64,000 nt of DNA from Paludisphaera soli (GCF_011064595.1 NZ_JAALJI010000017.1:62001-126000), one strand, 5' to 3'. Counted from the first letter of the stretch, positions 8,301 through 17,865 are shown. Numbers and translations: made by a program. The notes: a model not told the origin generated them from the letters alone.

Positions 8301-9269
8301 TCAGGCGGGGACGGCGTCGGACGCGGCCTTGGCGGAGGTGTTGGTCAGGGCGGCGGGGCCGGTCGCGGCGGGGGCGGCGGTCGACGCGCGGAGCAGGCCG
8401 AGGGCCTGGTGGATCGGGTCGGGCGGGTTGTTGGTGGCGCGGGCGGGGTCGTAGGCCTCGAGCTGGAAGAGCTCGACGCCGACGAACCGCTCGTCGGTGC
8501 GGTGGGCGCGGCCGGCGAGGCTGTGGCCCTCGGCCCATTCGCGGGTGAGGGCGGCGTAGGCCCGGCCCAGGTGGGAGCAGTACTGGGTGTAGTCGGTCAG
8601 GAGGATCTGCGAGGCGTGGCAGTGGATGGCCCACTCCTTGGTGCGCTCGCCCTCGCCGTCGTAGGTGAAGTAGGCGTTGGGCTGGGGGAGGGGCCCCCAG
8701 GGGGTCCAGCCGGTCATGACCAGGGTGTCGTGCAGGTCGGCGCCGAGGAGGCCGACGGCGGCCAGGGCGCGGGTGACGCGGTGGGCGGCGTGGGCGTCGT
8801 TGGCGGGGGGGACGATGATCGCGCCGGGGCGACGCTTGGCGAACCACTCGACGACCTTCTGGACGTCCACGTCGGTGGGGTGGTAGCCGGGCTGGCGGTA
8901 GCCTTCGAGGTTCCAGCAGACGGCCTCGGCCCCCAGGACGTTGCATTCGAGGCGGAACTCCGCCTCGCGCATGGTGACCTTCTTCTGGTCGTTGAGCCAG
9001 GGGGCGGCGACGTTGCGCTCGCCGGCGAAGACCAGGACCTCGACGACGGGGAGGCCGCGGCGGATGGCGTACTCGTGCATCAGGCAGGCGGCGGTGATGG
9101 CCCCGTCGTCGGCGTGGGGGCAGAGCATGACCAGCGGGCGGTTCGGGCCCAGCACGGGGCGGAGCGCCTCGCGGACGTCCATCAGGTGGCCGTGGGGCCC
9201 GGCCCCGGCGGCCGCCCTGAGCAGGCCGTCGAACTCCGCATGCCGCTTCGGCTGGGATGAATTGTTCAT
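8301..9269 (-). CDS. PIG-L (LmbE-like) deacetylase family protein
   Basis: 322 residues. PIG-L enzymes are zinc-dependent N-acetylglucosaminyl deacetylases. The metal-binding motif reads CPHADDGAI near residue 50, where most members have HPDDE; the acidic residue after DD is replaced by Gly. The second metal-binding part, NDAHAAHR, lies near 160. TMREAEFRLECNVLG is a family helix. The last 35 residues are low-complexity Ala/Thr. There is no signal peptide, so it is probably cytoplasmic. With nagB next door, a role in amino-sugar metabolism is a reasonable inference; the exact substrate is unknown. Confidence 0.85.
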   Translation of the reverse strand: MNNSSQPKRHAEFDGLLRAAAGAGPHGHLMDVREALRPVLGPNRPLVMLCPHADDGAITAACLMHEYAIRRGLPVVEVLVFAGERNVAAPWLNDQKKVTMREAEFRLECNVLGAEAVCWNLEGYRQPGYHPTDVDVQKVVEWFAKRRPGAIIVPPANDAHAAHRVTRALAAVGLLGADLHDTLVMTGWTPWGPLPQPNAYFTYDGEGERTKEWAIHCHASQILLTDYTQYCSHLGRAYAALTREWAEGHSLAGRAHRTDERFVGVELFQLEAYDPARATNNPPDPIHQALGLLRASTAAPAATGPAALTNTSAKAASDAVPA

Positions 9270-9586
9270 GGGTGCGTCTTGAAGGCTCGTCTTTATGAGT
9301 TCCAGGAGAGCGAGGGCCCACGGCGTGGCGCGGGTTCGCTCGGATCCGGGCCGGCTGGGCCGACGTTCGTGGGGGGGGACGCCGTCCCGCGGGGGTTTTC
9401 GGCGCGTCGCGCCGGCGATCGTCGGGTCGTTCGTTCGTCAGGGACGGGGCGTGGGGGCCGTCGAAGGGCGGTCTGTCCGGCCGTGTCGCGGGTGCGTCGC
9501 GGCTCGCGCCTCGCCCCTCCATTGTGCAGTCCGGGGCGGGCGGCGTCAACAAGCGATTCCCGGGGCCGGGGCGTCCCGGGGAGGGG
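9270..9586. other. Intergenic gap of 317 bases, nothing recognised
   Basis: GC-rich spacer upstream of the PIG-L gene and downstream of the cNMP-binding gene. I see no gene, strong hairpin or dispersed repeat in it. The promoter of the PIG-L gene presumably lies near 9270-9340. Confidence 0.5.
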
Positions 9587-10123
9587 TCAGATGGAGCGCT
9601 CCTCGAACAGCCGGGAGCGGAACCGCGACCATTCGGAGACGGCGTCGGACGGGGCGTGCGGGTGCTGCTGGATGTAGTCGGCGAACAGCCGGTCGATCAG
9701 GTCGAAGCGCTCGGAGATCGCCCGAAGCACCGCCACGGCCAGGGCCTCGGCGGCGCGGGGGTGGTCGCGGCGGAGGGCCTGGTAGGCCGGGTGGTGGAGG
9801 GTCAGCAGGCGGACCTCGGACGTGGCCCGGACGGTGGCCGGCGGCGGGGCGGGGCGGAAGAACGAGGTGGTGCCGAAGACCGCCGGGGCCGTCAGCGTGG
9901 TGATCAGGTCGTTCCGGCCGCCGTCGGACCGGCGCTCGATCTCGGCGGTCCCCTCGATCAGGAACGAGAGGTGGTCGTTGGGCTCCCCCTGGGCCAGCAG
10001 GACCGCCCCCTTGGGGGCCTGCTCCTCGGCCAGCGCCCGCAGGAGCTGCTGCTTGATCTCGCGGTCCGCCGACTCGAGCCAGGGGGCGGCCATGAAACGT
10101 TCCGCGGATTGGGCGTTGATCAT
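9587..10123 (-). CDS. Cyclic-nucleotide-binding domain protein without a DNA-binding domain
   Basis: 178 residues from the ATG at 10123, which follows GGAGAAGG at good spacing; upstream in-frame codons lack a ribosome site. A single cNMP-binding beta-roll spans about residues 18-135: APKGAVLLAQGEPNDHLSFL, the GTAEIERRSDGG strand pair and APAVFGTTSFF, where the phosphate-binding cassette would lie. The canonical Arg of the cassette is not evident, so nucleotide binding is uncertain. The C-terminal helices (AAEALAVAVLRAISERFDLI) contain no helix-turn-helix, so this is not a Crp-type regulator. It may be a sensor subunit or an orphan regulatory protein. Confidence 0.82.
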   Translation of the reverse strand: MINAQSAERFMAAPWLESADREIKQQLLRALAEEQAPKGAVLLAQGEPNDHLSFLIEGTAEIERRSDGGRNDLITTLTAPAVFGTTSFFRPAPPPATVRATSEVRLLTLHHPAYQALRRDHPRAAEALAVAVLRAISERFDLIDRLFADYIQQHPHAPSDAVSEWSRFRSRLFEERSI

Positions 10124-10442
10124 CGTCCGACCTTCTCCATCCCTTGCCGAGGCCTCGCGTCCGGGGGCCGTCCAGCCTAGCGTCTCGCTCGGCATTGTTC
10201 AAACCGGCGGCGGCCCGCCGGTTTGGGTTCGGTCGACCTTGTCGGTCGCGTCGACTCTGCCTGGCGTCGGGGTCGCGACCCCGGGGGCCGGCCGGGCCCG
10301 ACGAAATGGCCCGAGCCGGTCGGCGGCCGATGCCGATCCCAACTGACGGATGAATCCGGAGGGTTCGGTTCCGGAGGGTTCGGTGAGGACGCGGAGGGTC
10401 GCGGTCGAAGGATCGCGTCGCTCCGGGGCGGGAGGATACGCC
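10124..10442. other. Intergenic gap of 319 bases between divergent genes
   Basis: Control region for the cNMP-binding gene (leftward) and the lipoprotein gene (rightward). I see no repeat element and no convincing sigma-70 hexamer pair. The lipoprotein's ribosome site GGGAGGA ends at about 10436. Confidence 0.5.
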
Positions 10443-12209
10443 ATGGGGACGTCGCGGGGATCAGCCGTCGCGGTTTGCTTGCTGCTCGGATTGTCCGGGT
10501 GCGCGGGGGTCCAGCATCGCGGCCCCGCCTCGCCCGCCCCGGGGGCCTCGGCCTCCGCATCGGCCCCGACCGGCCTCCGAGGCTGGTGGTCGCGCAAGTT
10601 CGGCGGCGGCTACCGGCCCACCATCCAGACCGCGCCCGGCGTCGGCCCGGCCAGCGTGTGGCCCCAGCGTTCCGGCGGCGGCTGGCAGGCCGTGCACGAT
10701 TTCGCCAGGCCCCCGTGGGTCACCCGCCAGCCCCAACGCGCCCCCATCTTCAGCCGGAACGACGCCGAGGCGGTCCCCGGCCAGCCCAAGATGACCGCGG
10801 CCGAGGTCAACGAGGCCATCGCCCGCATGACCCGGGGCCGCAAGGACGACGACCTGGTCCTCCCCGTCCGCGGCCTCGACGCCCCCGACGGCCGTCCCCG
10901 CGCCGAATCCCAGCCGGGCGACGAGCCGACCCTGCTCGCCCAGCCCATCCGCCTGCCGGATTCGCTGGCCGCCGATGAGGTCGCCCGCGAGACGCCCCGG
11001 GTCGCGCTGGTCGACGAGCCCGAGCCCCGCGTCCCTGCCGCCGTCCCCAGCCTGCTCCGCGAGACCGAGCCCGAGCCCCGGGACGTCCAGGTCGCGGAGG
11101 CGGCCGCCGAGATCGTGGCTCCCGAGGCCCCCGCCCCCAAGTTTCCGGAGGAGCCCGTCGCGGCCGAGGCCCAGGACGAGGCCGAGGAAGACGACGAGGC
11201 CGGGGACCTGGAGCCGGCCCCGCTCGCCGTGACGCCCCCGGTCGCCGACGAGCCCCGCCGCGACCCCGCCGACGACGAGCTGATCCGGTCGGCCCAGATC
11301 CCGCCGCCCCCCGTCGTCCGTCCGAACCCCGGCGACGTACCGGCCGACAAGCCCGCGCCCCCCGCGCTCGACCCCCCCAAGGACGACGCGGCCACGCCCG
11401 CCGAGGCCCCGAAGCCCGAGGAGGCCCCGAAGCCGGCCGAACCGCCGAAGGTCGAAGAGGCCCCGAAGCCCGAGGAGCACGCCCCGGCCCCCGCGCCCGC
11501 CCCGGAGAAGCCGGCCGAGCCGGCCCCGGCCGCGACGCCGACGCCGAGCAAGCCCGTCGAGCCGCCGATGCCTTCGACCCCCTCGCCCACGGCGCCGACC
11601 CCGACGGTCGGCGAGGCGGAGGCCCCGGCCCCGGCCTCGCAGGCCCCGACGCCGGCCCCGCAGGCCCAGGCCCCGTCGCCGGTCCTGGTCGAGACCACGA
11701 CGACGTACGGGGCGCCGATCGCGTCCATTCCCTCGCGGCCCCGACGCTGGTCGTTCTGGAAGTGGAAGACCGCGCCGGGGGCGGCGGTGCACGCGGCGCC
11801 CCAGGACCTGCCGGCCCAGCTCCCGCCGGTCATGTTCCCGACCTCGTACGACTCGATCTGGGCCAAGCCCCTGGCCCCGTGCCCGGACCACGCCCGGGTG
11901 CCGCTGGCCTCGGCCCAGGCGCCCCCCGTCGCCCCGTCGCCGCAGGGCTTCATCGCGACGGCCGCCGAGAAGACCTCGTGCTGGCTGGTGGACCGCCTCA
12001 AGAGCCGGGTCGCCAAGGTCAAGGCGTGGAAGGACGACCACATCTGCCGGCCGATCAAGGATTTCAAGGCCGCGCTCAAGGGCGGACGCTGCCACGCCTG
12101 CTCGGGCCACGCCCCCCTGGCGAGCCCCCAGGCGGCCCCCTCGCCCCAGGCCGCGCCCAGCCCGCAGGGCGCGCCGATCATCGGCGGCTCGCGCTTCGGC
12201 CTTTATTGA
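10443..12209 (+). CDS. Large proline/alanine-rich lipoprotein
   Basis: 588 residues from the ATG at 10443, which follows GGGAGGA; the open frame before it has no ribosome site. The signal peptide ends in the lipobox LSGC (Cys near residue 20), so the protein is probably lipid-anchored. After a short ordered region (WWSRKFGGGYRPT, HDFARPPWVTRQ, TAAEVNEAIARMTRG) comes a long acidic and Pro/Ala/Glu-rich segment with APKPEE-type repeats (about 260-420). A basic Trp-rich patch RPRRWSFWKWKTAPG follows, then a Cys-containing tail with repeated ASPQAAP units. Such spacers often cross the periplasm or wall. No enzyme domain is visible. A strong terminator follows at 12243. Confidence 0.82.
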   Translation: MGTSRGSAVAVCLLLGLSGCAGVQHRGPASPAPGASASASAPTGLRGWWSRKFGGGYRPTIQTAPGVGPASVWPQRSGGGWQAVHDFARPPWVTRQPQRAPIFSRNDAEAVPGQPKMTAAEVNEAIARMTRGRKDDDLVLPVRGLDAPDGRPRAESQPGDEPTLLAQPIRLPDSLAADEVARETPRVALVDEPEPRVPAAVPSLLRETEPEPRDVQVAEAAAEIVAPEAPAPKFPEEPVAAEAQDEAEEDDEAGDLEPAPLAVTPPVADEPRRDPADDELIRSAQIPPPPVVRPNPGDVPADKPAPPALDPPKDDAATPAEAPKPEEAPKPAEPPKVEEAPKPEEHAPAPAPAPEKPAEPAPAATPTPSKPVEPPMPSTPSPTAPTPTVGEAEAPAPASQAPTPAPQAQAPSPVLVETTTTYGAPIASIPSRPRRWSFWKWKTAPGAAVHAAPQDLPAQLPPVMFPTSYDSIWAKPLAPCPDHARVPLASAQAPPVAPSPQGFIATAAEKTSCWLVDRLKSRVAKVKAWKDDHICRPIKDFKAALKGGRCHACSGHAPLASPQAAPSPQAAPSPQGAPIIGGSRFGLY

Positions 12210-12242
12210 CCGGGTCGGGCCGAGCCCTCTCCCGCTTCGATC

Positions 12243-12303
12243 CCGACGCCCGCTCCCCTCCCGCCTCCTTGCGGCGATGGGAGGGGGCGTCGGCTTTTTC
12301 TTT
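12243..12303 (+). terminator. Intrinsic terminator after the lipoprotein gene
   Basis: CCGACGC and CCCCTCCCGCC pair with GGC..GGGAGGGG and GCGTCGG around a TCCTTGC loop, followed by CTTTTTCTTT. It sits between the convergent lipoprotein and alcohol dehydrogenase genes. Confidence 0.85.
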
Positions 12304-12337
12304 CCCGGGTCCACGCCCGGATGGGGCCCGGCCCGGG

Positions 12338-13510
12338 TCAGGGCTTGAGGACGACCTTGATGCAGCCGTCCTGCTTGTCGCGGAAGGTCTGGTACATCTC
12401 GGGGGCGTCGGCGAGCGGGCGGGTGTGGGTGATGACGAACGAGGGGTCGATGGCGCCCTCCTCGATCTTCTTGAGCAGCGGGGCCAGGTAGCGCTGGGTG
12501 TGGGTCTGGCCGGCCTTCACGGTGAGGCCCTTGTTCATCAGGGCGCCCATCGGGATCTTGTCGTCGAAGCCGATGTAGACGCCCGGGATCGAGAGCGTGC
12601 CCCCCTTGCGGCAGCACATGATGGCCTCGCGGAGGACGTGCGAGCGGTCGGTGGTCAGGTGCAGGGCCGACTTCGCCTTGTCGACGATCGCGTCGAAGCT
12701 CCCCGTGGCGTGGGCCTCGCAGCCGACGCCGTCGATGCAGCGGTCGGGGCCCCGGCCCTTGGTCATCTCCATCAGGCGGTCGTAGACCTTCTCCTGGGAG
12801 AAGTCGATCGTCTCGGCCTTGCCGTGCGTGCGGGCCATCTCCAGGCGTTCGGCCACGCGGTCGATGGCGATCACCCGCCCCGCTCCGAGCATCCACGCGC
12901 TCTGGATGGCGAACTGCGAGACCGGCCCGCAGCCCCAGACGGCCACGGTGTCGCCGGGCTCGATGTCGGCGTTCTCGGCGGCCATGTAGCCGGTGGGGAA
13001 GATGTCGGAGAGGAACAACACCTTTTCATCGGGCAGATCCGACTCGACCTTGATGGGGCCGACGTCCGCGAACGGCACCCGCAGGTACTCCGCCTGGCCG
13101 CCGGAGAACCCCCCCAGCATGTGCGAGTAGCCCAGCAGCCCCGCCGGCGACTGCCCCATCGCCTGGCGGGCGATCTCGGCGTTGGGGTTCGACGTGTCGC
13201 AGAGCGAATACAGCGTCTTCTTGCAGAAGAAGCAGTCCCCGCACGAGATCGTGAACGGGACGACGACCCGGTCCCCCTTCTTGAGCCGGGAGACCGCCGG
13301 GCCGACCTCTTCGACGATCCCCATCGGCTCATGGCCGAGCACGTCCCCCTTCTCCATCGTCGGCATCAGGCCGTTGTACAGGTGCAGGTCCGACCCGCAG
13401 ATCGCCGTCGCCGTGATCCGGATCACGACGTCGCGAGGGTCCTCGATCTTCGGGTCGGGCGCGTCTTCCACGCGCACGTCGTGCGTGCCGTACCATCGTA
13501 GTGCTTTCAT
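12338..13510 (-). CDS. Zinc-dependent alcohol dehydrogenase family protein
   Basis: 390 residues from the ATG at 13510 ([16 protein letters not shown]). The medium-chain dehydrogenase fold shows [11 protein letters not shown] (catalytic zinc Cys, near 38), [14 protein letters not shown] (His-Glu), and the four-Cys structural zinc lobe [15 protein letters not shown] (near 90-104). The NAD-binding part is [22 protein letters not shown], with the acidic residue in RVIAIDRV marking NAD rather than NADP. It most resembles the glutathione-independent formaldehyde dehydrogenase / threonine-dehydrogenase-like branch. The natural substrate is not determined by the sequence. Confidence 0.88.
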   Translation of the reverse strand: MKALRWYGTHDVRVEDAPDPKIEDPRDVVIRITATAICGSDLHLYNGLMPTMEKGDVLGHEPMGIVEEVGPAVSRLKKGDRVVVPFTISCGDCFFCKKTLYSLCDTSNPNAEIARQAMGQSPAGLLGYSHMLGGFSGGQAEYLRVPFADVGPIKVESDLPDEKVLFLSDIFPTGYMAAENADIEPGDTVAVWGCGPVSQFAIQSAWMLGAGRVIAIDRVAERLEMARTHGKAETIDFSQEKVYDRLMEMTKGRGPDRCIDGVGCEAHATGSFDAIVDKAKSALHLTTDRSHVLREAIMCCRKGGTLSIPGVYIGFDDKIPMGALMNKGLTVKAGQTHTQRYLAPLLKKIEEGAIDPSFVITHTRPLADAPEMYQTFRDKQDGCIKVVLKP

Positions 13511-13702
13511 GGCTTCGCTCCCGGGTCTGGGTTGTTCGCTCGGATGATGCCGGAACAACCCGCAAATCCCGAGCCGGGAGGTGGGGAGCCCGGGAGGGCC
13601 CGAGGCGCGAGCGACGCTCCCACCGCCTCGCGAGGCCGGGAGTCCCGCGAGCTTCCGCGAGGGGTCCTCGACCGTCGCTCATCCGGGAGCGGGCCCGTGA
13701 AT

Positions 13703-14077
13703 TCAAGACTCCCGGCGAGACGCCTGGTACTCGTCGTACCACCGGTACCAAAGCCGAAAGCCCTCTTCTTCCGAGAACCTCGCGCTCAGATAGGCCAGGC
13801 TGAAAGAGCTGAGCGTCCACCGCGAGGCGTTGTAGTTCGCGGCGACCCACTCCTCGAAGTCATCCCGCCACGGGCGAATCCAGCGCGCCTCGGCCGGGAG
13901 CTTGTGGATCTCCTCGGCGAACTCGATGCCGTCAAGAAAATGGCAGAGCCTGGTGATCGCCATGCTTCCGAGGAACATGCCCGGCTTGCGCCGGATCTCT
14001 TCGAGCAAGGTCGCGAGGTCCGGATACCGTTCGGGTCGATTGAGCTGGTGGCCGACGGGCGCGTCGTCTTGGCTCAT
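13703..14077 (-). CDS. Hypothetical protein with an RKPGMFLGS motif
   Basis: A 124-residue soluble protein with the segment LATLLEEIRRKPGMFLGSMA followed by TRLCHFLDGIEFA, then an aromatic C-terminal half (WTLSSFSLAYLSARF, FRLWYRWYDEY). I recall similar motifs (RPGMYLG ... L..F..G) in uncharacterised small bacterial proteins, some near toxin or immunity loci, but cannot assign a role. There is no signal peptide. The VOC gene lies 37 bases upstream on the same strand, so they may form one operon. Confidence 0.72.
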   Translation of the reverse strand: MSQDDAPVGHQLNRPERYPDLATLLEEIRRKPGMFLGSMAITRLCHFLDGIEFAEEIHKLPAEARWIRPWRDDFEEWVAANYNASRWTLSSFSLAYLSARFSEEEGFRLWYRWYDEYQASRRES

Positions 14078-14114
14078 GGCGGAGGCTCCTGGGAAGTCTC
14101 GGGCCGCGGGATCG

Positions 14115-14501
14115 TCACGCCTCGTACAGCTCCAGCGGCAGGCCGTCGGGGTCGGCGAAGAAGGTGAAGCGCTTGCCCGTGTGCTCGTCGACGCGGACGG
14201 GCTCGACGGCGACGCCGCGCGATCCCAGCTCGCGCACGGACTCGTCCAGGTCGGCCACCTCGAACGCCAGGTGGCGCAGGCCGCAGGCCTCGGGGTAGCT
14301 CGGGCGCGGGGGCGGGCTCGGGAACGAGAAGAGTTCGATCTGCGTCCCGTCGGAGAGGGCCAGGTCGAGCTTGTACGAGTCGCGCTCGCGGCGGTGGACC
14401 TCGCGGACGACGGCCAGGCCGAGGACCTCGACGTAGAACCGCCGCGACCGCGTGTAGTCCGAACAGATGATCGCCGCGTGATGCGTCCGCTCCAGCCGCA
14501 T
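14115..14501 (-). CDS. VOC-family metalloprotein (YaeR/GloA2-like)
   Basis: 128 residues, a single vicinal-oxygen-chelate fold of two beta-alpha-beta modules. It matches the YaeR/SMU1112c type of glyoxalase-I-like proteins: AIICSDYTRSRRFYVEVLGL at the N-terminus, RPSYPEACGLRHLAFEV in the middle, and FTFFADPDGLPLELYE at the end. Metal ligands are probably His7/8, Glu56, His77 and Glu126. Glyoxalase activity has not been shown for most members. Confidence 0.88.
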   Translation of the reverse strand: MRLERTHHAAIICSDYTRSRRFYVEVLGLAVVREVHRRERDSYKLDLALSDGTQIELFSFPSPPPRPSYPEACGLRHLAFEVADLDESVRELGSRGVAVEPVRVDEHTGKRFTFFADPDGLPLELYEA

Positions 14502-14635
14502 GGGGGGGCTCCGGGTGAATTAACGTTCTGTTACGGATCGAGCTTCGCGGAAACCCCATAATCCGTCGAGTGGGAAGCCCGGAAGAGGGACCACGTCGCC
14601 CCAGGGGGGTCGAATTCTCGACCCGAGGAGGAACC

Positions 14636-17005
14636 ATGCCGACGGCCGTCATGCGCGTCTTGATGTTCTGCGGGATCTGCCTGGTCGCCGGGCTCGCCTA
14701 CCTGGGCGCGGAGTATCCGGTGTCGGAGGCGGCGCTGGAGTCCCAGGAGCCGCCCGGGCCCGGGCCTGGCGGCGGCGGGGGGTTCGGCCCGCCCCCCGGC
14801 GGTCCGGGGGGTCCCGGCGGCGGCTTCGGCCCGGGCATGTTCCTCGCGCCGGCGATCCTGGCGGAGGCGGACGCCGACGGCGACGGCCGCCTGAGCCCGG
14901 AGGAGGCCGGCAAGGCCGCCGCCCGGTTCGTCGCGGAGGCCGACGCCGACGAGAACGGCTCGCTTGACGCCCAGGCGCTGGGCCGCGCCCTGAACCGGCG
15001 GATCCCGGGCCCTCCGGGCATGCCCGTCGACGAGGGCGGGGACTTCGGCCCCGGCACGTTCTTCGGCCCCATGCTGCTGGAGGCCGCCGACGCCGACCAG
15101 GACGGCAAGCTCACCCCGAAGGAAGCCATCGCGGCCGCCGAGCGTTTCGTCCGAGGACGCGACGCCGACAAGGGGGGGCTCGACGCGGAGTCCCTCGCGG
15201 CGGCCGTGAACTCCAACATGCCGGGCCCCCCGGGCTTCGGCCCCGGCGGGCCGGGGGGCCCCGGCGGCCCTCCGGGATTCGGGCCCGGCGGCGGCGAGCG
15301 CAAGCTCGTCAAGAAGTACGACAAGGACGGCGACGGCCGGCTGAACGCCGACGAGCGCCGGGCCGCCGTCGAGGGCGAGAAGGCCGGTCCGGGAGGCCCC
15401 CGCGGCGGGCGGCGCGGGCCGGGGGGCTTCGGCCCGCCTCCGGGCTTCGGCGGCGAAGCCGAACCCGCGAAGCCCGGCGTGAAGGTTTCGCCGTCCGAGG
15501 TCGCCTCGTATCCGGGCCGGCCGCTGTACGACCCGGACGTCCTCCGCACGCTCTTCCTGGACTTCGAGGGGGACGGCTGGGAGTCCGAGCTGTCCGCCTT
15601 CTACAAGTCCGACGTGGAGGTCCCGGCGACGCTCACCGTCGACGGCCGCAAGATCGAAGGCGTGGGGGTCCATTTCCGGGGCATGTCGTCGTACTTCACC
15701 GTCGGCGAGGGCCGCAAAAGGTCGCTCAACGTCTCACTCGACTTCACCGACCCGGACCGGAAGCTCGACGGCTACAAGACGCTCAACCTCCTCAATTCGC
15801 ACGAGGACGCCAGCCTGCTGCACACCGTGCTGTACTCCGAGATCGCCCGCCGCTACATCCCCGCGCCGAAGGCGAACTTCGTCCGCGTGGTCATCAACGG
15901 CGAGAGCTGGGGCGTGTACGTCAACGTCCAGCAGTTCGACAAGAAGTTCCTCTCGGAGAACTACGGGACCGACGAGGGGGCGCGTTGGAAGGTCCCCGGC
16001 AACCCCGGGGCCGACGGCGGCCTCGGCTACCACGGCGACGACCTCGCCGAGTACAAGCGGCGCTACGAGCTGAAATCCTCCAAGAAGGGCGAGGACGACG
16101 CCTGGAAGGCGCTCATCGCGCTCTGCAAGACGCTGGACGAGACCCCCGCCGACCAACTGGAGAAGGCCCTCGAACCGATCCTCGACGTCGACGGCGCGTT
16201 GAAGTTCCTGGCGCTGGACAACGTGCTGGTCAACGGCGACGGCTACTGGACCCGCGCCAGCGACTACAGCATCTACCTGGACCCCTCGGGGAAGTTCCAC
16301 CTCATCCCCCACGACATGAACGAGACGTTCCAGGCGGGCGGCGGCTTCCCGGGCTTCGGCCCCGGCGGCCCGGGAGGTCGCGGCGGCCGGATGGGCGGCC
16401 CCGGCGGCGGTCGCGGCGGGCCGCAGGGCTTCGGGCCGGATCGGCCCGGCTTCGGCCCCGGCGGTCCGCCTGACGGCGGCCCCGGCGGCCCTCCTCCGGG
16501 GTTCGGCCAGGGCGGACCCGGCGGGCCTCCGGGGGGGCGCGGGGGCTTCGCGGGCGGTCGCGGCGGGCCGGGGGGGCGCGGGGGACGCATGGGCGGTCCC
16601 GGCTTCGGGCCGGGCGGAGGGGGCGTGGACCTCGACCCGCTGGTCGGGCTCGACTCGGCCCGCACGCCCTTGCGGAGCAAGCTGCTGGCGGTCCCGGCGC
16701 TCCGGGCCCGCTACCTCGGCTACGTGAAGGCGATCGCCGAGAAGGACCTGGACTGGAAGACGCTCGGCCCGATCGTCGCCCGCTACCGGGCCCTGATCGA
16801 GAAGGACGTGGAGGCCGATACGCGGAAGCTGGAATCCTTCGCCGCGTTCCAGGCCGCCACGTCGCCGAAGGCCGTCGCGGCGAAGCCCGAGGCGACCAAG
16901 GGCCGCGGGCCTCGCGGCGAGGGGATGAGCCTGCGGGCCTTCGCCGACGCCCGCCGCAAGCACCTGCTCGGCCTTCCCGAGGTGAAGAAGGCGAAGGCGC
17001 CCTGA
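14636..17005 (+). CDS. CotH-like protein kinase with EF-hand repeats
   Basis: 789 residues from the ATG at 14636, preceded by GAGGAGGAA. An N-terminal hydrophobic segment (about 5-25) suggests export or anchoring. The first third carries EF-hand-like loops, DADGDGRLSPEE (near 79), DADENGSLD, DADQDGKLTPKE and DKDGDGRLNADE, embedded in Gly/Pro-rich linkers. The CotH domain spans roughly 285-570: VGVHFRGMSSYF, SLNVSLDFTD, YKTLNLLNSHEDASLLHTVL, WGVYVNVQQFDKKFL and FHLIPHDMNETF. A very Gly-rich stretch (about 565-665) splits off a helical C-terminus. CotH proteins are atypical kinases of the spore coat in Bacillus. In planctomycetes they often sit with DUF4956, which follows here. Confidence 0.88.
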   Translation: MPTAVMRVLMFCGICLVAGLAYLGAEYPVSEAALESQEPPGPGPGGGGGFGPPPGGPGGPGGGFGPGMFLAPAILAEADADGDGRLSPEEAGKAAARFVAEADADENGSLDAQALGRALNRRIPGPPGMPVDEGGDFGPGTFFGPMLLEAADADQDGKLTPKEAIAAAERFVRGRDADKGGLDAESLAAAVNSNMPGPPGFGPGGPGGPGGPPGFGPGGGERKLVKKYDKDGDGRLNADERRAAVEGEKAGPGGPRGGRRGPGGFGPPPGFGGEAEPAKPGVKVSPSEVASYPGRPLYDPDVLRTLFLDFEGDGWESELSAFYKSDVEVPATLTVDGRKIEGVGVHFRGMSSYFTVGEGRKRSLNVSLDFTDPDRKLDGYKTLNLLNSHEDASLLHTVLYSEIARRYIPAPKANFVRVVINGESWGVYVNVQQFDKKFLSENYGTDEGARWKVPGNPGADGGLGYHGDDLAEYKRRYELKSSKKGEDDAWKALIALCKTLDETPADQLEKALEPILDVDGALKFLALDNVLVNGDGYWTRASDYSIYLDPSGKFHLIPHDMNETFQAGGGFPGFGPGGPGGRGGRMGGPGGGRGGPQGFGPDRPGFGPGGPPDGGPGGPPPGFGQGGPGGPPGGRGGFAGGRGGPGGRGGRMGGPGFGPGGGGVDLDPLVGLDSARTPLRSKLLAVPALRARYLGYVKAIAEKDLDWKTLGPIVARYRALIEKDVEADTRKLESFAAFQAATSPKAVAAKPEATKGRGPRGEGMSLRAFADARRKHLLGLPEVKKAKAP

Positions 17006-17016
17006 GCGAATACTTA

Positions 17017-17054
17017 GCCGGCCGCCCTCGCCGCGGCGGGCGAGGGCGGCCGGC
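17017..17054 (+). terminator. Perfect 16-bp hairpin after the CotH-like gene
   Basis: GCCGGCCGCCCTCGCC (17017-17032) is exactly complementary to 17039-17054 around a six-base loop. No T tract follows (GGCGTTTCGC), so it may attenuate or stabilise the transcript rather than act as a classic intrinsic terminator. Confidence 0.65.
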
Positions 17055-17140
17055 GGCGTTTCGCGGCTTCGTCCGGCTTGACGTAAGATGAGATCGTGGG
17101 TCCCGGGATTTATGCCGCCACATCGGCGGCGGAGGGTGCG

Positions 17141-17830
17141 ATGCCGGCCTGGATGAGCGAATCGTTGTCCAACGATCAGACCTTGCCGGCGACGGTGATG
17201 GCCTGGCGGATCGCCTCGGCCCTGCTGCTGGGCCTGGTGGTCGCCGGCGTCTACCGCTGGGCGCGGCGCGGCCACGGCGCGCCGCAGGCGACGTTCCTGA
17301 CGACGCTGGTGCTGCTCTCGGTGACGATCGCGATGGCCACGCAGGTCATCGGCGACAGCGTGGCCCGGGCGTTCAGCCTGGTGGGCGCGCTGTCGGTCGC
17401 CCGCTTCCGGACGGTGGTCAAGGACACGCAGGACACGGCGTTCGTGATCCTGGCCGTGGTGGTCGGCATGGCGGCGGGGGCGAACGACGTGATGGTCGCC
17501 GTGGTGGGCCTGGCGGTGGTGGGGGTCGCCTCGCCGTTCCTCTGGCCGCCGCGGCGCGGGCCGGCGTGGGGGGGCGTGGACGTCGAGCTGAAGCTCCGCC
17601 TGGCCTCGGGCCAGGACGTGCGCGCGGCGGTCGACGAGATCCTCGCGGGGTTGGCGACGCGGTCGACCCTGCTCTCGGTCGAGACGGCCCGCCAGGGGGC
17701 GTCGATCGACCTGGCGTACCGCGTGCGGCTCCGCGACGATTGCTCGCCCGTCCAGGCGACGGCCGACCTCGGCCGCGCGCCCGGCGTCGAGGGGGTGGAG
17801 CTGCGTCGCTGCGATCGATCGTCCGACTGA
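17141..17830 (+). CDS. DUF4956 family membrane protein
   Basis: 229 residues from the ATG at 17141, close behind GGAGGG. Four hydrophobic segments cover about residues 22-40, 52-72, 95-115 and 118-135. The family signature is VGALSVARFRTVVKDTQDTA followed by FVILAVVVGMAAGA. The C-terminal ~90 residues form a soluble domain (VDVELKLRLASGQDVRAAVD ...). DUF4956 genes commonly neighbour CotH and polyphosphate-polymerase (VTC-like) genes. The VTC partner is absent here, and a two-component system follows instead. Confidence 0.88.
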   Translation: MPAWMSESLSNDQTLPATVMAWRIASALLLGLVVAGVYRWARRGHGAPQATFLTTLVLLSVTIAMATQVIGDSVARAFSLVGALSVARFRTVVKDTQDTAFVILAVVVGMAAGANDVMVAVVGLAVVGVASPFLWPPRRGPAWGGVDVELKLRLASGQDVRAAVDEILAGLATRSTLLSVETARQGASIDLAYRVRLRDDCSPVQATADLGRAPGVEGVELRRCDRSSD

Positions 17831-17865
17831 GTCGACGCGCGAAGACGGCCGAGGGGCCAGGTGCC

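Noticed and set aside
17096-17140. GTG at 17096 as start of the DUF4956 gene
   Set aside because: It would add 15 residues not typical of the family and has no ribosome site; the ATG at 17141 follows GGAGGG.
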